Below, one piece after another: positions 31,916-43,239 of a stretch of 64,000 nt of DNA. Both the position numbers and the translations under genes were made by a program. The notes below the pieces were generated by a model that was not told the origin of the DNA, did no database searches, and saw only the letters and a list, made by a program, of their open reading frames with translations. Origin of the DNA: Terfezia claveryi (taxonomy: Eukaryota > Ascomycota > Pezizomycetes > Pezizales > Pezizaceae); contig WHUX01000011.1 of the NCBI GenBank assembly GCA_015179025.1, forward strand, positions 186,001-250,000, written 5' to 3'. Within the stretch, counting starts at the first letter, position 1. Every line of letters starts with the position of its first letter.

Positions 31916-32970
31916 AGTGTATTTTGGTATATATCTGTCTCAGTTAGCGAATCTTTTTCAGGAAGCGAGTTGATTATCTCTATACAGCAAGATCTATTTT
32001 CCAGGAAGCGAGTTGGTTATATCCCTTTTCATTTTACCACCCTTACAGCGCAAGAGTATCTTCTCTTAATCATATGCATAGCACACGCGGGCGGCAATTT
32101 AACTTGCCTGACCCCGAAGTGCACACGAGTACTAAAAAAAACAAAAACAAAAAAACATTTCTCCCGCACTTACCCTGAATCGCCAAACTTGGTTTGGTTG
32201 CCAAGACTGTCACCTTCACGCCCGAAACCAGCTAGTGCATTACGGGTGCTAACCAACAGCCACTCGGCTCCAGGCATGATGCATGGGGACCCCGAAGACT
32301 AATGCATATGACCATGTAAGACGAAAGAGCTTGGCTTCAACATCACCTCCTTAAGTGAAATAAATTCATCTCCTCATTCCCATATTCCAGTGAATACATT
32401 CATCTTCATGACCCATCCTTGTGAAAAAGTCCATCTTCCGATTGCCTTTTGCAGATGTTCCAGTGCTGTGAACGAACCGCAGATTCGAACCCCTGAGGTG
32501 GCAGGATCTCCGAGATATTATATCAGTCACGAGATCACTTATCAAAAAGGGATAACAATGTTGGAAGGAAGAGAGTAGTGATATTAAAAAAGCTAAGTTA
32601 AGTATGCTATATAAGTAAGAGTAAGAGTTGATGAAAAGGAGCAAAAATCCAGCCAGCCAAATGCACCACACAAAAGCAACCCGCAACGCCATCATCAGTC
32701 TCTTCGCTGTAAGTATCGACAAGAAGATTCATAAAGCTCAGATCCGTTCATATACAGCCCACCAAGGTTTTATCCAACAAATCACTAACAAAAGCCACCT
32801 CACTCATTGAGATCAATCATCAACAGCGTTATCCACCATCAAACCTCACCAGCAGATGATTATTAAAAGCTCATCATAGCCAGGCGCAAAAAAGGGCAAA
32901 AAAGGACATTCGTCATCAATCAGAAAACTGGAATTTCAGTAGTCTTATTACCTCATCCAATCAGATCCAA

Positions 32971-35100
32971 TTAGACCCGAAAGTCAGGGTTCGAAGCCGT
33001 CTCTACTGGGGGGAACAACCGCCGCTCCAACTCTTCCAGCCTTCTCTGGTATTCCCCCCCTTCCTTCTTAGCTGGGTTGGTGCTCACATAGGGATCCTGG
33101 AGGACTTTGGCTGCCTCCAGTGGTGAAGGACCGAACATAACAAGAGATCCAGGGTGTGGGTCTTCATAGGTTTCTGGGTCGATACGGCCCAGGATACTCT
33201 CTGTGCTACTCACTTGACCAGTTCTTGCAGATAGGTCGGAAGAAGCCGAAACATAATTAGAGCTTCCTACCTTGGACTTGGATGCTTTTTTCGAGAAGTT
33301 GCTGCCAAACAGCTTGAATTTGGAGGCGGTGGTGGTCGATGGGACTTCGGGTGAGGTGGTGTTCGAGACCATGGCTTCGTTACTACCACGAGACTCATAG
33401 GTATGGTAGAGGCCTTTCTTCCTGGTGGTGCCCCAAGATAAGGGTTGACGCCAGGAGTGCCCACTCTTCTGAGGCTCTTCGTCAGAATATGCAGACCAGC
33501 GGGATTCAGAACGAGGGTCTGAGGTGCGAACGGATTGCATTCCATTGCTCGTGTCGGAATTTCTGTGAGTTTGTGAAATATTTGAGCTCTTCTTTCTTGG
33601 AGCCCTATTGATGGAAAGAGATCCTTCTGGAATTCCTTCTGTGATTTGATGGATTTCTAGATCTTGAGCTCGTATGTATTCATCGGGACCGGGCTGGGTT
33701 CTTTCTGCGGCCAACCACCCAGGGCGGATAAAGGCGGCATTAGAATTGGGGAGGACTTCTCTCATTGCGCGATGGGTTGGGAATGAGATGTCATTCTCGG
33801 TGATTGTGTTGAACCAGAACCGGTTGTCATTGTCCGGGTTTTCACTAAGAACTTGGGAAGCCACAGTCGAGGTATTCCTTTTTGGAGGCTGTGCCCTTGA
33901 TGTCGCCTTTGATGATGGAGTGTGGAGGGTATCTGCGGAGTGTCTGTGCATAATTCCTTTGGCAAAAGGAGGGTTGGGGCCGCCGATAGAATATGAAGAT
34001 TGTGCTGCCCGGAGCGGATGGGGTGTCCGTGTGGCTGACTCGGAGCTTCTGTTGCTGGAACTGTTACTAGCAGAACCAGACCTCGACGCTAGATACTCTT
34101 CGCTTCTCTGGATTGCGATTTCGGCGCCGTAACGCCTCATGATCCGCGGCATATGCTCCTCATGCACTGCTTGCTTGTCACTGGAGACTGCTATATAGTT
34201 GTTCAGTTCTTTCATGACGTTGTGAGTTACATGTTCTATGAGCCGACCACCGAGCCTTGGCTTCTGCTTGACTGGTTTGGGTTCCTTCGAAAAGCTTGGG
34301 AACTTGAAATTGGACTTTTTGTCCTTGGGTGGTTCTGGCTGCTTGATGGTCAAAGTGGAGGGTGTTTTTGACCTAGCTGTCGAAACAGAGGGTGCACCAT
34401 ATCCGCTGGACACGCCAGAAATGTACGAGGCAGTGCTTACTGGTGAGGCTTGATATGCTTCGGTACTGGTATGTGGAGATCGGCGAATACCTGGTGGGGG
34501 TTCCGGATACTTCACTCCAATGCCGAGTATTTGTTGTTGCTTCCTGGTGAGGGGAGAGGTACTGGCAGGAGCAGGCTCTTCATCCCTCCTTCCCTGAGTA
34601 ACGGTATCATTCGACCTGTTGCGTCGTGACTGCCCATACACTAGATGCTGGCTCTCGGCGATGGAGTCCATGTTGGGGTTCTTCTGAGACGACTGCCGGT
34701 TAGCGGGGACGATGGAACCCTATTGATGGTTAGACAGGGTGGCTTCAACTGAGTGTTGAATCTCTAGCAAACTTACAGTTTTTGCCTTGGATGCAGGTCC
34801 AATGAAGTGGTCGGTCCTACCAACTACTTCCCGGCCTCCTTGAACTCTGGCTAAATGAAGCTCCATCTCTCGATGATCCCTCGGCGAGACATAGCCGATT
34901 TGTTCTTTATATATAGTGTAACGACTGACTTCGGATCTGGGAGAGGAACCTTTGAGACTCTCCTCGTCATCCTCTTCATCCTCATCATCCCAATTGTCTT
35001 TGTACTTTTCAGCAGTGCGTTTCTGCTTGGGGTAGTCTTTTAGGGGGATGCCATCTGTTGGGGAGATGCCACTGGTGGCACTGGCCTTTCGTGGAGACAT
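32971..35100 (-). CDS. Orphan disordered protein, 690 aa
   Basis: Two exons (34777-35100, 32971-34719; 57-nt intron with GTAAGT donor) give 690 residues. Near the N-terminus is an acidic patch (DDEDEEDDEES) followed by a more ordered stretch (SRYTIYKEQIGYVSPRDHREMELHLARVQ). The middle is Ser/Thr/Pro-rich. An ordered segment around residues 250-320 (GGRLIEHVTHNVMKELNNYIAVSS) is probably helical. A further ordered patch includes NRFWFNTITENDISFPTHRAMREVLP. The end has a short coiled-coil-like helix (EYQRRLEELERRL). There is no signal peptide or transmembrane helix. The many SP and TP sites suggest phosphorylation. It is divergent from the DUF726 gene across 1.8 kb. I do not recognise a family. 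Confidence 0.75.
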
Positions 35101-36936
35101 AGTTTGTGGTATAGGCGTCTATTGGACGACGGGTTTGAGAATACAAGGGGAGGGGCTGGGCCGTGATCTCTCCAGTAGGGGAGAGGCACTCTGGTTTAAG
35201 AGAAAGATAAAGGGCCTATCTGTGTTCTGGAGTATATTTGAGGAAAGTGTTGGAAGGCTGGAGAAGACTCAAGTTTATATTGAGAAGAGCGCGGGTGCAT
35301 AGACAAGCAAACCTTGTCAGGGAAAACAGGAAGGGAGGTGTACCGCTCTGTGTGCGCAGATCACCGTGATAACAGGGTAACACTGAACAGGAAGCAGGTT
35401 CTATTGCTAATGCATTGACTCTAGCGAAACGTGCTCCTCAAAGTTTAACTGACCCCTGGTATATTGCAGAGAATTCCACGAAAAGAGAAAATTGTGTAAC
35501 GGAGAAATATAAAATATAGGTTTCGTGTGTCGTGAGGGGCTTTATTATTTGCTTCATCGACGAGCTTGGAGGGTTGAGGCACGTGAGCAGCGATGGTGAA
35601 ACAAAGGAAAGGGAGTCAAACTGAAGAGTCGAAGGGATACCCAATTTCTTTTTGTTTCAACGCATTCAGCCAGCTATCATTAACTTCGTTCCTATTGTTT
35701 TGTCGCCATGTCGAAAGCTGGGCATGGGGATTGTCTGCTTCAACTCGACGACACTCACAGACTTCACGAGAACAATCTATTGATACAGTTCGATGGAATT
35801 ATGGAATTGGTTCAGAAGAGGCTTTTGAATTATGAGCGAGGATTTTATCACCTTATGTGGTCTTTCGGCTTGGGCTTTTCAATGGAATTCCAACTGGTAC
35901 TGTGCCTCCGAGTTTTGATACCTTGAGATTGAGTGGTCTGCGCTCTATGGAATTTAATGGAATTTACAATAACCTCCACGGACTCGGACATAATGCACAA
36001 GAGGTCAGGACTCATGATCTCAACCAAACTGCACCACTTACTTATTGCAGAGATCAAATTGGGTATGGGTGGGTAGTCTGGTGATGGACTCGGATCTTGA
36101 TCTGCAGGTGGTCGTCTGCAGATGTTTCAAGGTGGGAGTACTTGTTAAGCAATGGCTTGGATCTGGAGGCGTAGCCGTCAAACTGCTTTGATGTACTTGA
36201 TATCTGTATTCCGTGATATCATATCATGTACGATTACCTTAGTTGAAGTCTAGGTACCCTTTGTTGATTGCTGCTGTGCTATGTTCTCAACATATCATAT
36301 CACAAGGAAGTTGGATATGCAAATCATTAATTGAAACTAATGTGCCCACCTGTGGCTACAACGGCCAAGCCACAGCCAAGTCCCTGAGTAGGTAAGTAGA
36401 AGTAGGTAAGATTATATTGCGCAGGGGTGATATGATTTGATGCTCCAGGGAATAATTATATGGGTCGCGCGAGATTCTCCATGCAAGGATTGGAGCTTTG
36501 TAGTGGGTGGTATACGTATAATCTATTCCCCCGCGTTTTGGATTTGATGAAAATTAAAACAAATTAATAGAAGGCAAAGAGCTGGAATTTGAGTCATAAA
36601 TCTCCGGATAAACATGTCACTCTAATTTTTTTTGTTGTTAAAGTCTGTATTCGCATGGGACCTAAGATCAAGAGACTCAACTCAGATCAAGAGACCCACT
36701 TTGGTAAGTAAGGTACATACTTGTTCCTGAACCTGGTGGGCTCAGTTACGATCCCGAGCTACTATCCACCACAACATATACATAGATGCCCCTCCAGAGC
36801 CGCAGCAGCTTACCTTACATTACAGCTAGATACTTCCGGCAGCCCAGCTTCCGGTGATTTCATTCCCTCCGAATCATATTACGGAAGTTGTACGGGTACT
36901 CGGATCAATATCTAGCAAAGAGCTCGCAGGGACAAA
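35101..36936. other. Divergent intergenic between orphan gene and DUF726 gene
   Basis: 1.8 kb with two outward promoters. It is AT-rich with repeated ATATCAT-type words around 36200-36310. No coding sequence is recognised; short plus-strand frames at 35590-36090 look like chance. Confidence 0.45.
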
Positions 36937-39900
36937 ATGCCCGGTGAAGACAGCGAACGGGATGAGTTTGGGTTGTTGATTAAGAAAAAGTCGTTATTGG
37001 GGGATAAGGAGAGGGAGATTGAGAAGAAACGGCCGTCGTCGAAGGTACCACCGAGCATGTCTCCAGTGCTACCACCACTGGAGAAGCAGGTTCAAGTCTC
37101 GTCTCCCCCGCCACCTCCGTATACAAAATCTCCCGGGCCTATGGCTATTGAGGGCGAATACAAGCACGAGCGGACGGCATCATCGAAGTCGAACGGGGTG
37201 TTTGGGGGGGGAGAAGGAGGGGATAGCAAGCGAAGCTCTATATTAAAACATGGAGAGGTAGACAAGCCCACGCCGACAGTATCCGAGTACTCCCACCTCG
37301 CACTCGTCACCAAAAAGGAAGAACCCAAAAAGGAAGATGTCGACCTCCTCGACCTCGACGACGAATGGCAAGAGATGCCTGCCTATGCCTCCACAGACCT
37401 CTATGACGACGATGGCCGTCTCATCGCCCGCGAAGCCCAAGAGAGCGACGCCGAAGGCGCAGATGATCTACGTGGGGGCGCAAGGAAGGGGTATACTCGA
37501 GTCAACGACGACGATGATAAAGAATCCGTGACGAGCATGGATGAGAATACGAGTTATTTGTTCGATTGGAAGGTCGAAGATGAAGCAAGTAAAACTCCTC
37601 TCAGCCAGATGCAGGCGACGAAGGAGTTGTTGACAGAGGGGCAGAGGATTGCGTATGTGGGGGTTTGTAGGCTGACGATGGCGGAGCTGATTAAGGAGCA
37701 GGAGAGGTTGAATGGGGGGAAGGGGAAGCAGATTAAGAAGGCACTGGGGATGGCAGTCGAGCATACAAGGATGTGGGCGCAGAAGATTATCCATAGGTTG
37801 TATGTGCATATGGATATTTCTACTGATGGTGAGTTTTAATCTAATGGGCGGATTGGTAAAGGTACTAATTGTGGGATAATTATGTGGGGGACAGAGCAGA
37901 TTATGATTGAACAGCTGGCTGAGCATGGGGTGCTTCCGTCTGACCTGACCCCGACGTTGATGAAAAACTCTAGAGTTAGCAACCCACTGAATGAGCAATC
38001 CAACAACCCAAGAGCGAGCGTCATGTCGCAAGAACGGTTACGGAGTCTTTCTATCCCACCACCATTTGAACAAAATTCCTCAGATGATCTTGGAGATGTC
38101 AAATCACCAAATATGCTCTCGGACACAAAGACCCTCGATATCGATCTCCGATGGACAATTCTTTGCGACCTCTTCCTTGTGCTCATAGCCGACTCAGTCT
38201 ACGATGCCCGTTCACGAGTATTGCTCGAAAAAGTCGGCAAATATCTGAATATCTCGTGGCTTGAAATCTGTAAATTCGAGAAAAAAGTTACGGATGCACT
38301 TGAGATGCAAGAAGCTGCAGAGCAGAATTGGAGTGAGGAAGAACACATGGAGAACCGAAGAAAAGCTGCAAGGAATAGACGGTATATGATGATGGGTTTA
38401 GCTACGATTGGTGGTGGGCTTGTCATTGGCCTCTCGGGAGGGTTGTTGGCACCGGTTATTGGTGCCGGGTTGGCGGCAGGCTTTACGACTATTGGGGTTG
38501 CCGGAACAGGGACGTTTCTTGCTGGGGCGGGGGGCACGGCGATTATTGCGTCTACGGCGGTGGTTAGCGGGGCGACGATTGGGGGGAAGGCGAGTTTGAA
38601 TAGGACGGCGCATGTTAAGACGTTTGAGTATAGGCCATTGCATAATAGCAAGAGGGTCAACCTTATTATTACAGTATCTGGGTATGTGACATGTCTTTTA
38701 ATGGATCATGGGGTGATTTAGCTAACTCCCTAGTGTAGATGGATGAGCGGGAAGGAGGATGATGTTAGATTACCGTTTTCTACTGTCGACCCGCTAATGG
38801 GGGATTTGTTCTCGGTATTGTGGGAGCCGGAGATGTTGAAGTCGATGGGACAGACTATTAATATCCTGGCTACAGAAGTCCTGACGCAATCCCTACAGCA
38901 GGTTCTGGGAAGTACGGTCCTTGTGGCGTTGATGGCGTCGATACAGTTACCCGTGGTGCTGACGAAGTTGTCATATCTACTCGATAATCCATGGAGTGTC
39001 TCTCTGGATAGAGCAATAGCTGCGGGACTGATTCTTGCCGATTCGCTTATTGGGAGGAATTTAGGCGTGCGCCCGGTTACGTTGGTTGGGTACTCGTTGG
39101 GTGCGAGGGTGATATACTCGTGTATTAGGGAATTGCATAGACGACATGCGTATGGGCTCGTACAGAATGTGTATATGTTTGGGTCGCCGGTGGTGGTGAA
39201 GAAGGATGAGTATGCGAAGGCGAGGACAGCGGTGGCAGGGAGGTTTGTGAATGGGTATGCAACGAATGACTGGATTCTAGGTGAGTGAATTGGCTCTTGT
39301 GTGGGAAAGGGATGGGATGGAATTGCTGATAATTATTGGGGTGAAGGTTATTTGTTCAGGGCGACGAGTGGGGGGATTGGGAGAGTTGCTGGGCTAGCGC
39401 CGATAGAGGACATTGAGGGTGTAGAGAATGTTAATGTAACGGATCTGGTGGAGGGGCATATGGCGTATCGACAGGCTATACCGAAGCTTCTGAGGAGAGT
39501 GGGGTGGATTGTGGTCGATGATGAATTTCAGGAAATTGAGGAGCCGGTAAGTATACACCATACTCTCATGAATGGCTCGGCGAATGGAATGCCCTGACTA
39601 TTTCTTTCTTTTCATAGGACCCTAATCAACACCACGAGCGCCAACGCGAACTCATCAACGAACTCGACGCTGCCCGAAAGGAGCTCGAAAAGGAGCCCAC
39701 GCAAAAGGGCAAAGGCCTTTTTGGCCTTTTTGGCAAAAGGAACCAAGATATCGCAAAGAAGAAAGACTGGGAAACATACAAACCCGACTCTGGCGACACC
39801 ACCTCCTCCAACACCACCAGGGGAGCAAAAAACCTCGCCAACGCAGCCAACGCCCCACCATCCCCCCGCACAGGTCTCTACGACGACGTCCTCTTCGATG

Positions 39901-40643
39901 TCGACGCCATCCGAGCCGAACTCGCCCAGCAAGCCGCCGAGGAGAGGAATTCACCCCAGAAATCTGCTCACTCCCTCTCTGTCCCCTCGACACCTGCGAA
40001 TTTGAGGCATGTCAAGAGTTTTGATTCTCCGGCAGCGAAGGGACTTAATATTTCTACTGAAGGAGGTGGAAGTCTGTCTAAGCCGAGTAGCCATTTACAT
40101 TCTCTGGTTAAGACGAGGTTTGAGAAGGATGCGAAGGATGCGTATTATTATAGTGATGATGATGAGGATGAGTTTGGGAATAAGAGGGGTGGGGCGGGTG
40201 GAGATGGGGAGATTCAAATGACGTTTGGGAGGTGGGATGAGCCTCCTCCCCTGCCGAAGACAGTGGGAACGTATGATTATGGGGGTGGTGGTGACTTTGC
40301 GGGCGAGCAGAGGGTAGTAGAAATCCCGAAGCGGAGCTCGAGCTATGGGTTTGGGGCGGTGGCAAGGGAAAGTGCGTTTTTCTCAAGCTCGTGGAATACG
40401 CCGAATACGGATACGAATGTGTATACACATGCACATTCGAAAGCGGATAAGGTAGCAGTAGGAGCGGAAGTTGATGGGATAGCGGGAGTGACGACGGGGA
40501 TGACAGCAATGTTGATGAGTGCATCGAGTATAACGAATATGGAGCCACAGAAGAATGTGTGGACGAATGATGATTATTATGATGATTATGATGAGGATGA
40601 GGATGAGTTTGCAGAGAAGGAGGTGACGATGAGTTTTGCGTAG
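36937..40643 (+). CDS. DUF726 family membrane protein with alpha/beta-hydrolase fold
   Basis: Five exons (36937-37828, 37895-38681, 38739-39280, 39347-39546, 39618-40643) give 1148 residues. The N-terminal ~250 residues are disordered and acidic. A helical region (MAELIKEQERLNGGKGKQIKKALG) follows. A Gly/Ala-rich hydrophobic segment (MMGLATIGGGLVIGLSGGLL onward, about 65 residues) fits two or more membrane helices. A hydrolase part has the nucleophile motif LVGYSLGAR (Ser about residue 679), followed by the YMFGSPV strand and NDWILGYLFRA. This layout is that of DUF726/TMCO4 proteins, which include yeast Mil1 (YFL034W). Hydrolase or lipase activity is expected from the fold but the substrate is unknown. 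The C-terminal ~340 residues are disordered with an acidic Asp/Tyr end. Each splice restores frame and family sequence. Confidence 0.9.
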
Positions 40644-41714
40644 GCGTGTGTATATGGTTGGTTTTTTTTTGTAGAAGGGTGTTTGAAAAGGGGAATAGCT
40701 TGTTTAATTTTTACTACTTTTTATGTTTAACATTTATGTTTTATTTTATCCGTTTTGCTTTTTGGGGGGGTTGGGGGGTTCCTTGATCTCGTGACAGGTT
40801 CTACGGTTTGGGATGTATGGGAGGTCTCCTGCGAGCAAGAGCCCCCCTGTCACTGCCGCAAAAGGCACAGATCACTAGAGTGACTACCTAGGGTCCCAGC
40901 ACCAGTTTCAACTTGAGTGAGCCAGGTGCATGTACGGTATCGAGAACGCTTGATCCACATGCAGATACCTAGGCTATTTACCTACTCAAAGACCTTTGGC
41001 TCTGGCACCTGCAACTACCGTATGCTGCAAACCCGACCATACGCTGTACTTCCCTGCTGGTACCTTAGGCCAATCCAACTGCCCCATCACATCTCGATAA
41101 CGGCAGCAAGCATCCCTGGTTGATAATCACAGGTTTTACCTTCGTGTACGCACACCGGTACCGGTACTGGCCGGGATCTGCACTGTGCACGCTGAGTAAT
41201 ATCCTGCTATCCTGGGGAAAAAAGGGGGGGGGGGTTGGGGATTTGTCATTGTTGAACGGGGGGTGGAAGGGGGTTTAGTTTGAGGCGGTGAGAGTTGGGG
41301 GGTGGTCCTGTCTATGTCTGTTGAAATATGTTTCTTTTTTATATTTATTTATTCGTTTTTATAATGAATTGGCGTTCTTTATTTTTCAAGTGTTTATTGT
41401 AACTTTTCCTCAGTTCTCTAACTAGACTTAGAGTTTTAGAGCAATTTCACCTATTATTATTGTGACTGAGTGCGTACGATGCAGATACGCTCAACCAGAA
41501 CCGCTCTAGTGCTGCTTCCTAAGATACTATAGATTGTTATAGTTTGGAATGATAAATAGTACAGGAGAACTGAAGACTGTTCGTTAACTTGCTTAGAAGA
41601 AATGAACCAAAGGAAATATTAAGTAGTAAGAATAATAATGATCCGGAGCTCTAGAAGTAATGCAGAAAATGAGTTAAAAAAAACAATAGAAAAAATATCG
41701 TGAACAAACAGAAG
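40644..41714. other. Intergenic, no gene recognised
   Basis: Convergent 3' ends of the DUF726 and hydrolase genes, with G-runs (40766-40790, 41221-41240) and T-rich DNA. No gene supported. Confidence 0.45.
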
Positions 41715-43239
41715 TTAGTGAAGTCCATGCTCTTGAAAATCAGGTAAAAGAACGAAATCTCTCTTTGATCGCAAGCCCACCAAATCCCTCGCAACCCTCC
41801 TCACCCCCACAGCCCACTCCTCCGGTTCGTGTGCAAACATCAATGAATTCCCCCCCTCACTCAGTAAATACACCTTCCCCCCAATCCTCTCCGCCTCTCT
41901 CACCGCATCCACTGTGCTCTCTGGGCTTTCTCCATTCCACACAAGTCCCACAGGAATATCTCTCTGCTTAGCCAATGCTACTCTCGCAAATTCTACCTGC
42001 TGCATTCTGTCATCACTGAGTTTCCAGAGATGGGGGTTTGCGGGAAATTGGCTATAAACTAGGTGACCAGGTGATTGTGCTGGTGTGCTTTGGGGTGTAT
42101 TCTCCAGTTCGATAGCTGAATCGAGGAGCGTCTGTGGAAGGAGCTCAGAGGAGCATTTATATGCCCAGGAAGAGTAGGTTGGTTCAACATATGTGTGGGG
42201 TAGGGCATCCTGGGGGAGGTGGTTATGGTGCTTGTAAAACCCACAGATCCACGAGAGATGTCTTTTGGTTCGGCTTGGAAAGTCTTCTGTAGTATCTCCT
42301 CCGGAGGTACTGAAGCTGCTTGTGCTGCCACTGCTGTACTGCCTCTGGAGCTGAGGATGGTGGTCACAATATCCTGTGGCGGCAGCCCCTTTGACCTCGA
42401 AGTGTGGGCGGGGGGTTAGTTGGGGGTACGGGCAAGCAATTATCGCCTTTACGATGTCACTTGTTGGTACCCGGCCAAGGCCGTTTGGAGGACAGTCATG
42501 AAGAATAAGGCACGATACATTGGAAACTCCTCTTTCCCGTGTGTCTCGTGGTAGGAAAGTAGGTGATGCTAGTCCTAACAGAATATTTCCACCTTTTTCC
42601 CAGCTAAGAACTATGGGCTTCCGAGGGAGTTCCAGGGTGAAGCAAAGGTATTCTAGGAAGTAGACTAAGTCATTAACGTATGTTTTCCGGGCGGTACATG
42701 AGTCTATGAGCTCGTGTGGCAAGAGAGGCGAGGAGCCTGGATAGCCGCGGTGATTATACCTGACTGAGGCATCAGTCATTGGGTATGGTATGTGTGTGAA
42801 CACCACAAGGGGGTGAGAAGACAGGTAAAATATACTCACGTTACTATCCGTAATGCAGGGTGGTTGGCTGTCAGAAGTGGTGAGAATATTTCTGCATGGC
42901 AAAAATAATATCAAATTAGCTACAATTACCTAATGCGGTAGTCGGTTCCTCCTAGCCACACCGGCCGAGGAGGCTGTGCTCGGCTGAGGGTAAAAAGGTA
43001 TAAACAGGTAACAAAAATATTAATGGACCCAATGCAATATATGACCAAGGCAGTGAGCCCTGAGGGAAGAAAAATACAGGGGATGTATTTCGGCCACCTC
43101 AGCTTCTCATACCTTGGTTGAACATTACCCCGTGCACACACACCAGCGTATCATATACCTCATCACCTTTTGTGGATTGTGGTTTTCCCGAGTCCTGATA
43201 GCTAAGATACAGCCCGTTATTCAATCGTGCAATTGGCAT
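41715..43239 (-). CDS. Alpha/beta hydrolase, probable non-catalytic variant
   Basis: Three exons (43113-43239, 42840-42891, 41715-42759) give 407 residues. The fold starts LNNGLYLSYQDSG, then VCVHGVMF (oxyanion strand with HG), IVTYNHRGYPGS, and a strand at residues ~107-120 where the nucleophile elbow should be. There the expected G-x-S-x-G reads SWEKG (residues 112-116), so a Glu sits at the position of the catalytic Ser. A downstream IPVGLVWNGESPES strand and a His in LMFAHEPEEWA fit the usual acid and His regions. Related fungal proteins with an intact elbow are widespread uncharacterised hydrolases. The middle 90 residues are loop-like and Ser/Thr/Gly-rich. The 52-nt exon 2 is needed for frame. 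The start ATG at 43239 has A at -3. If the Glu is real, this may be a regulatory or binding protein. Confidence 0.85.

Larger units (their letters stand above)
30238..32970. other. Gene-poor region with a possible LINE relic
   Basis: About 2.7 kb. It contains a poly(A) run (31582-31600), a possible retroelement fragment (31712-31915), a short direct repeat (TTCCAGGAAGCGAGTTG-like copies near 31960 and 32000) and two TTACCCTGA motifs (31078-31086, 32170-32178). No intact gene is recognised. Confidence 0.4.

Noticed and set aside
32460..32520. GGTTCGAATC on the minus strand, like a tRNA B box
   Set aside because: The flanking bases do not form a T-stem, no A box lies at the right distance, and no acceptor stem pairs. 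Not a tRNA.
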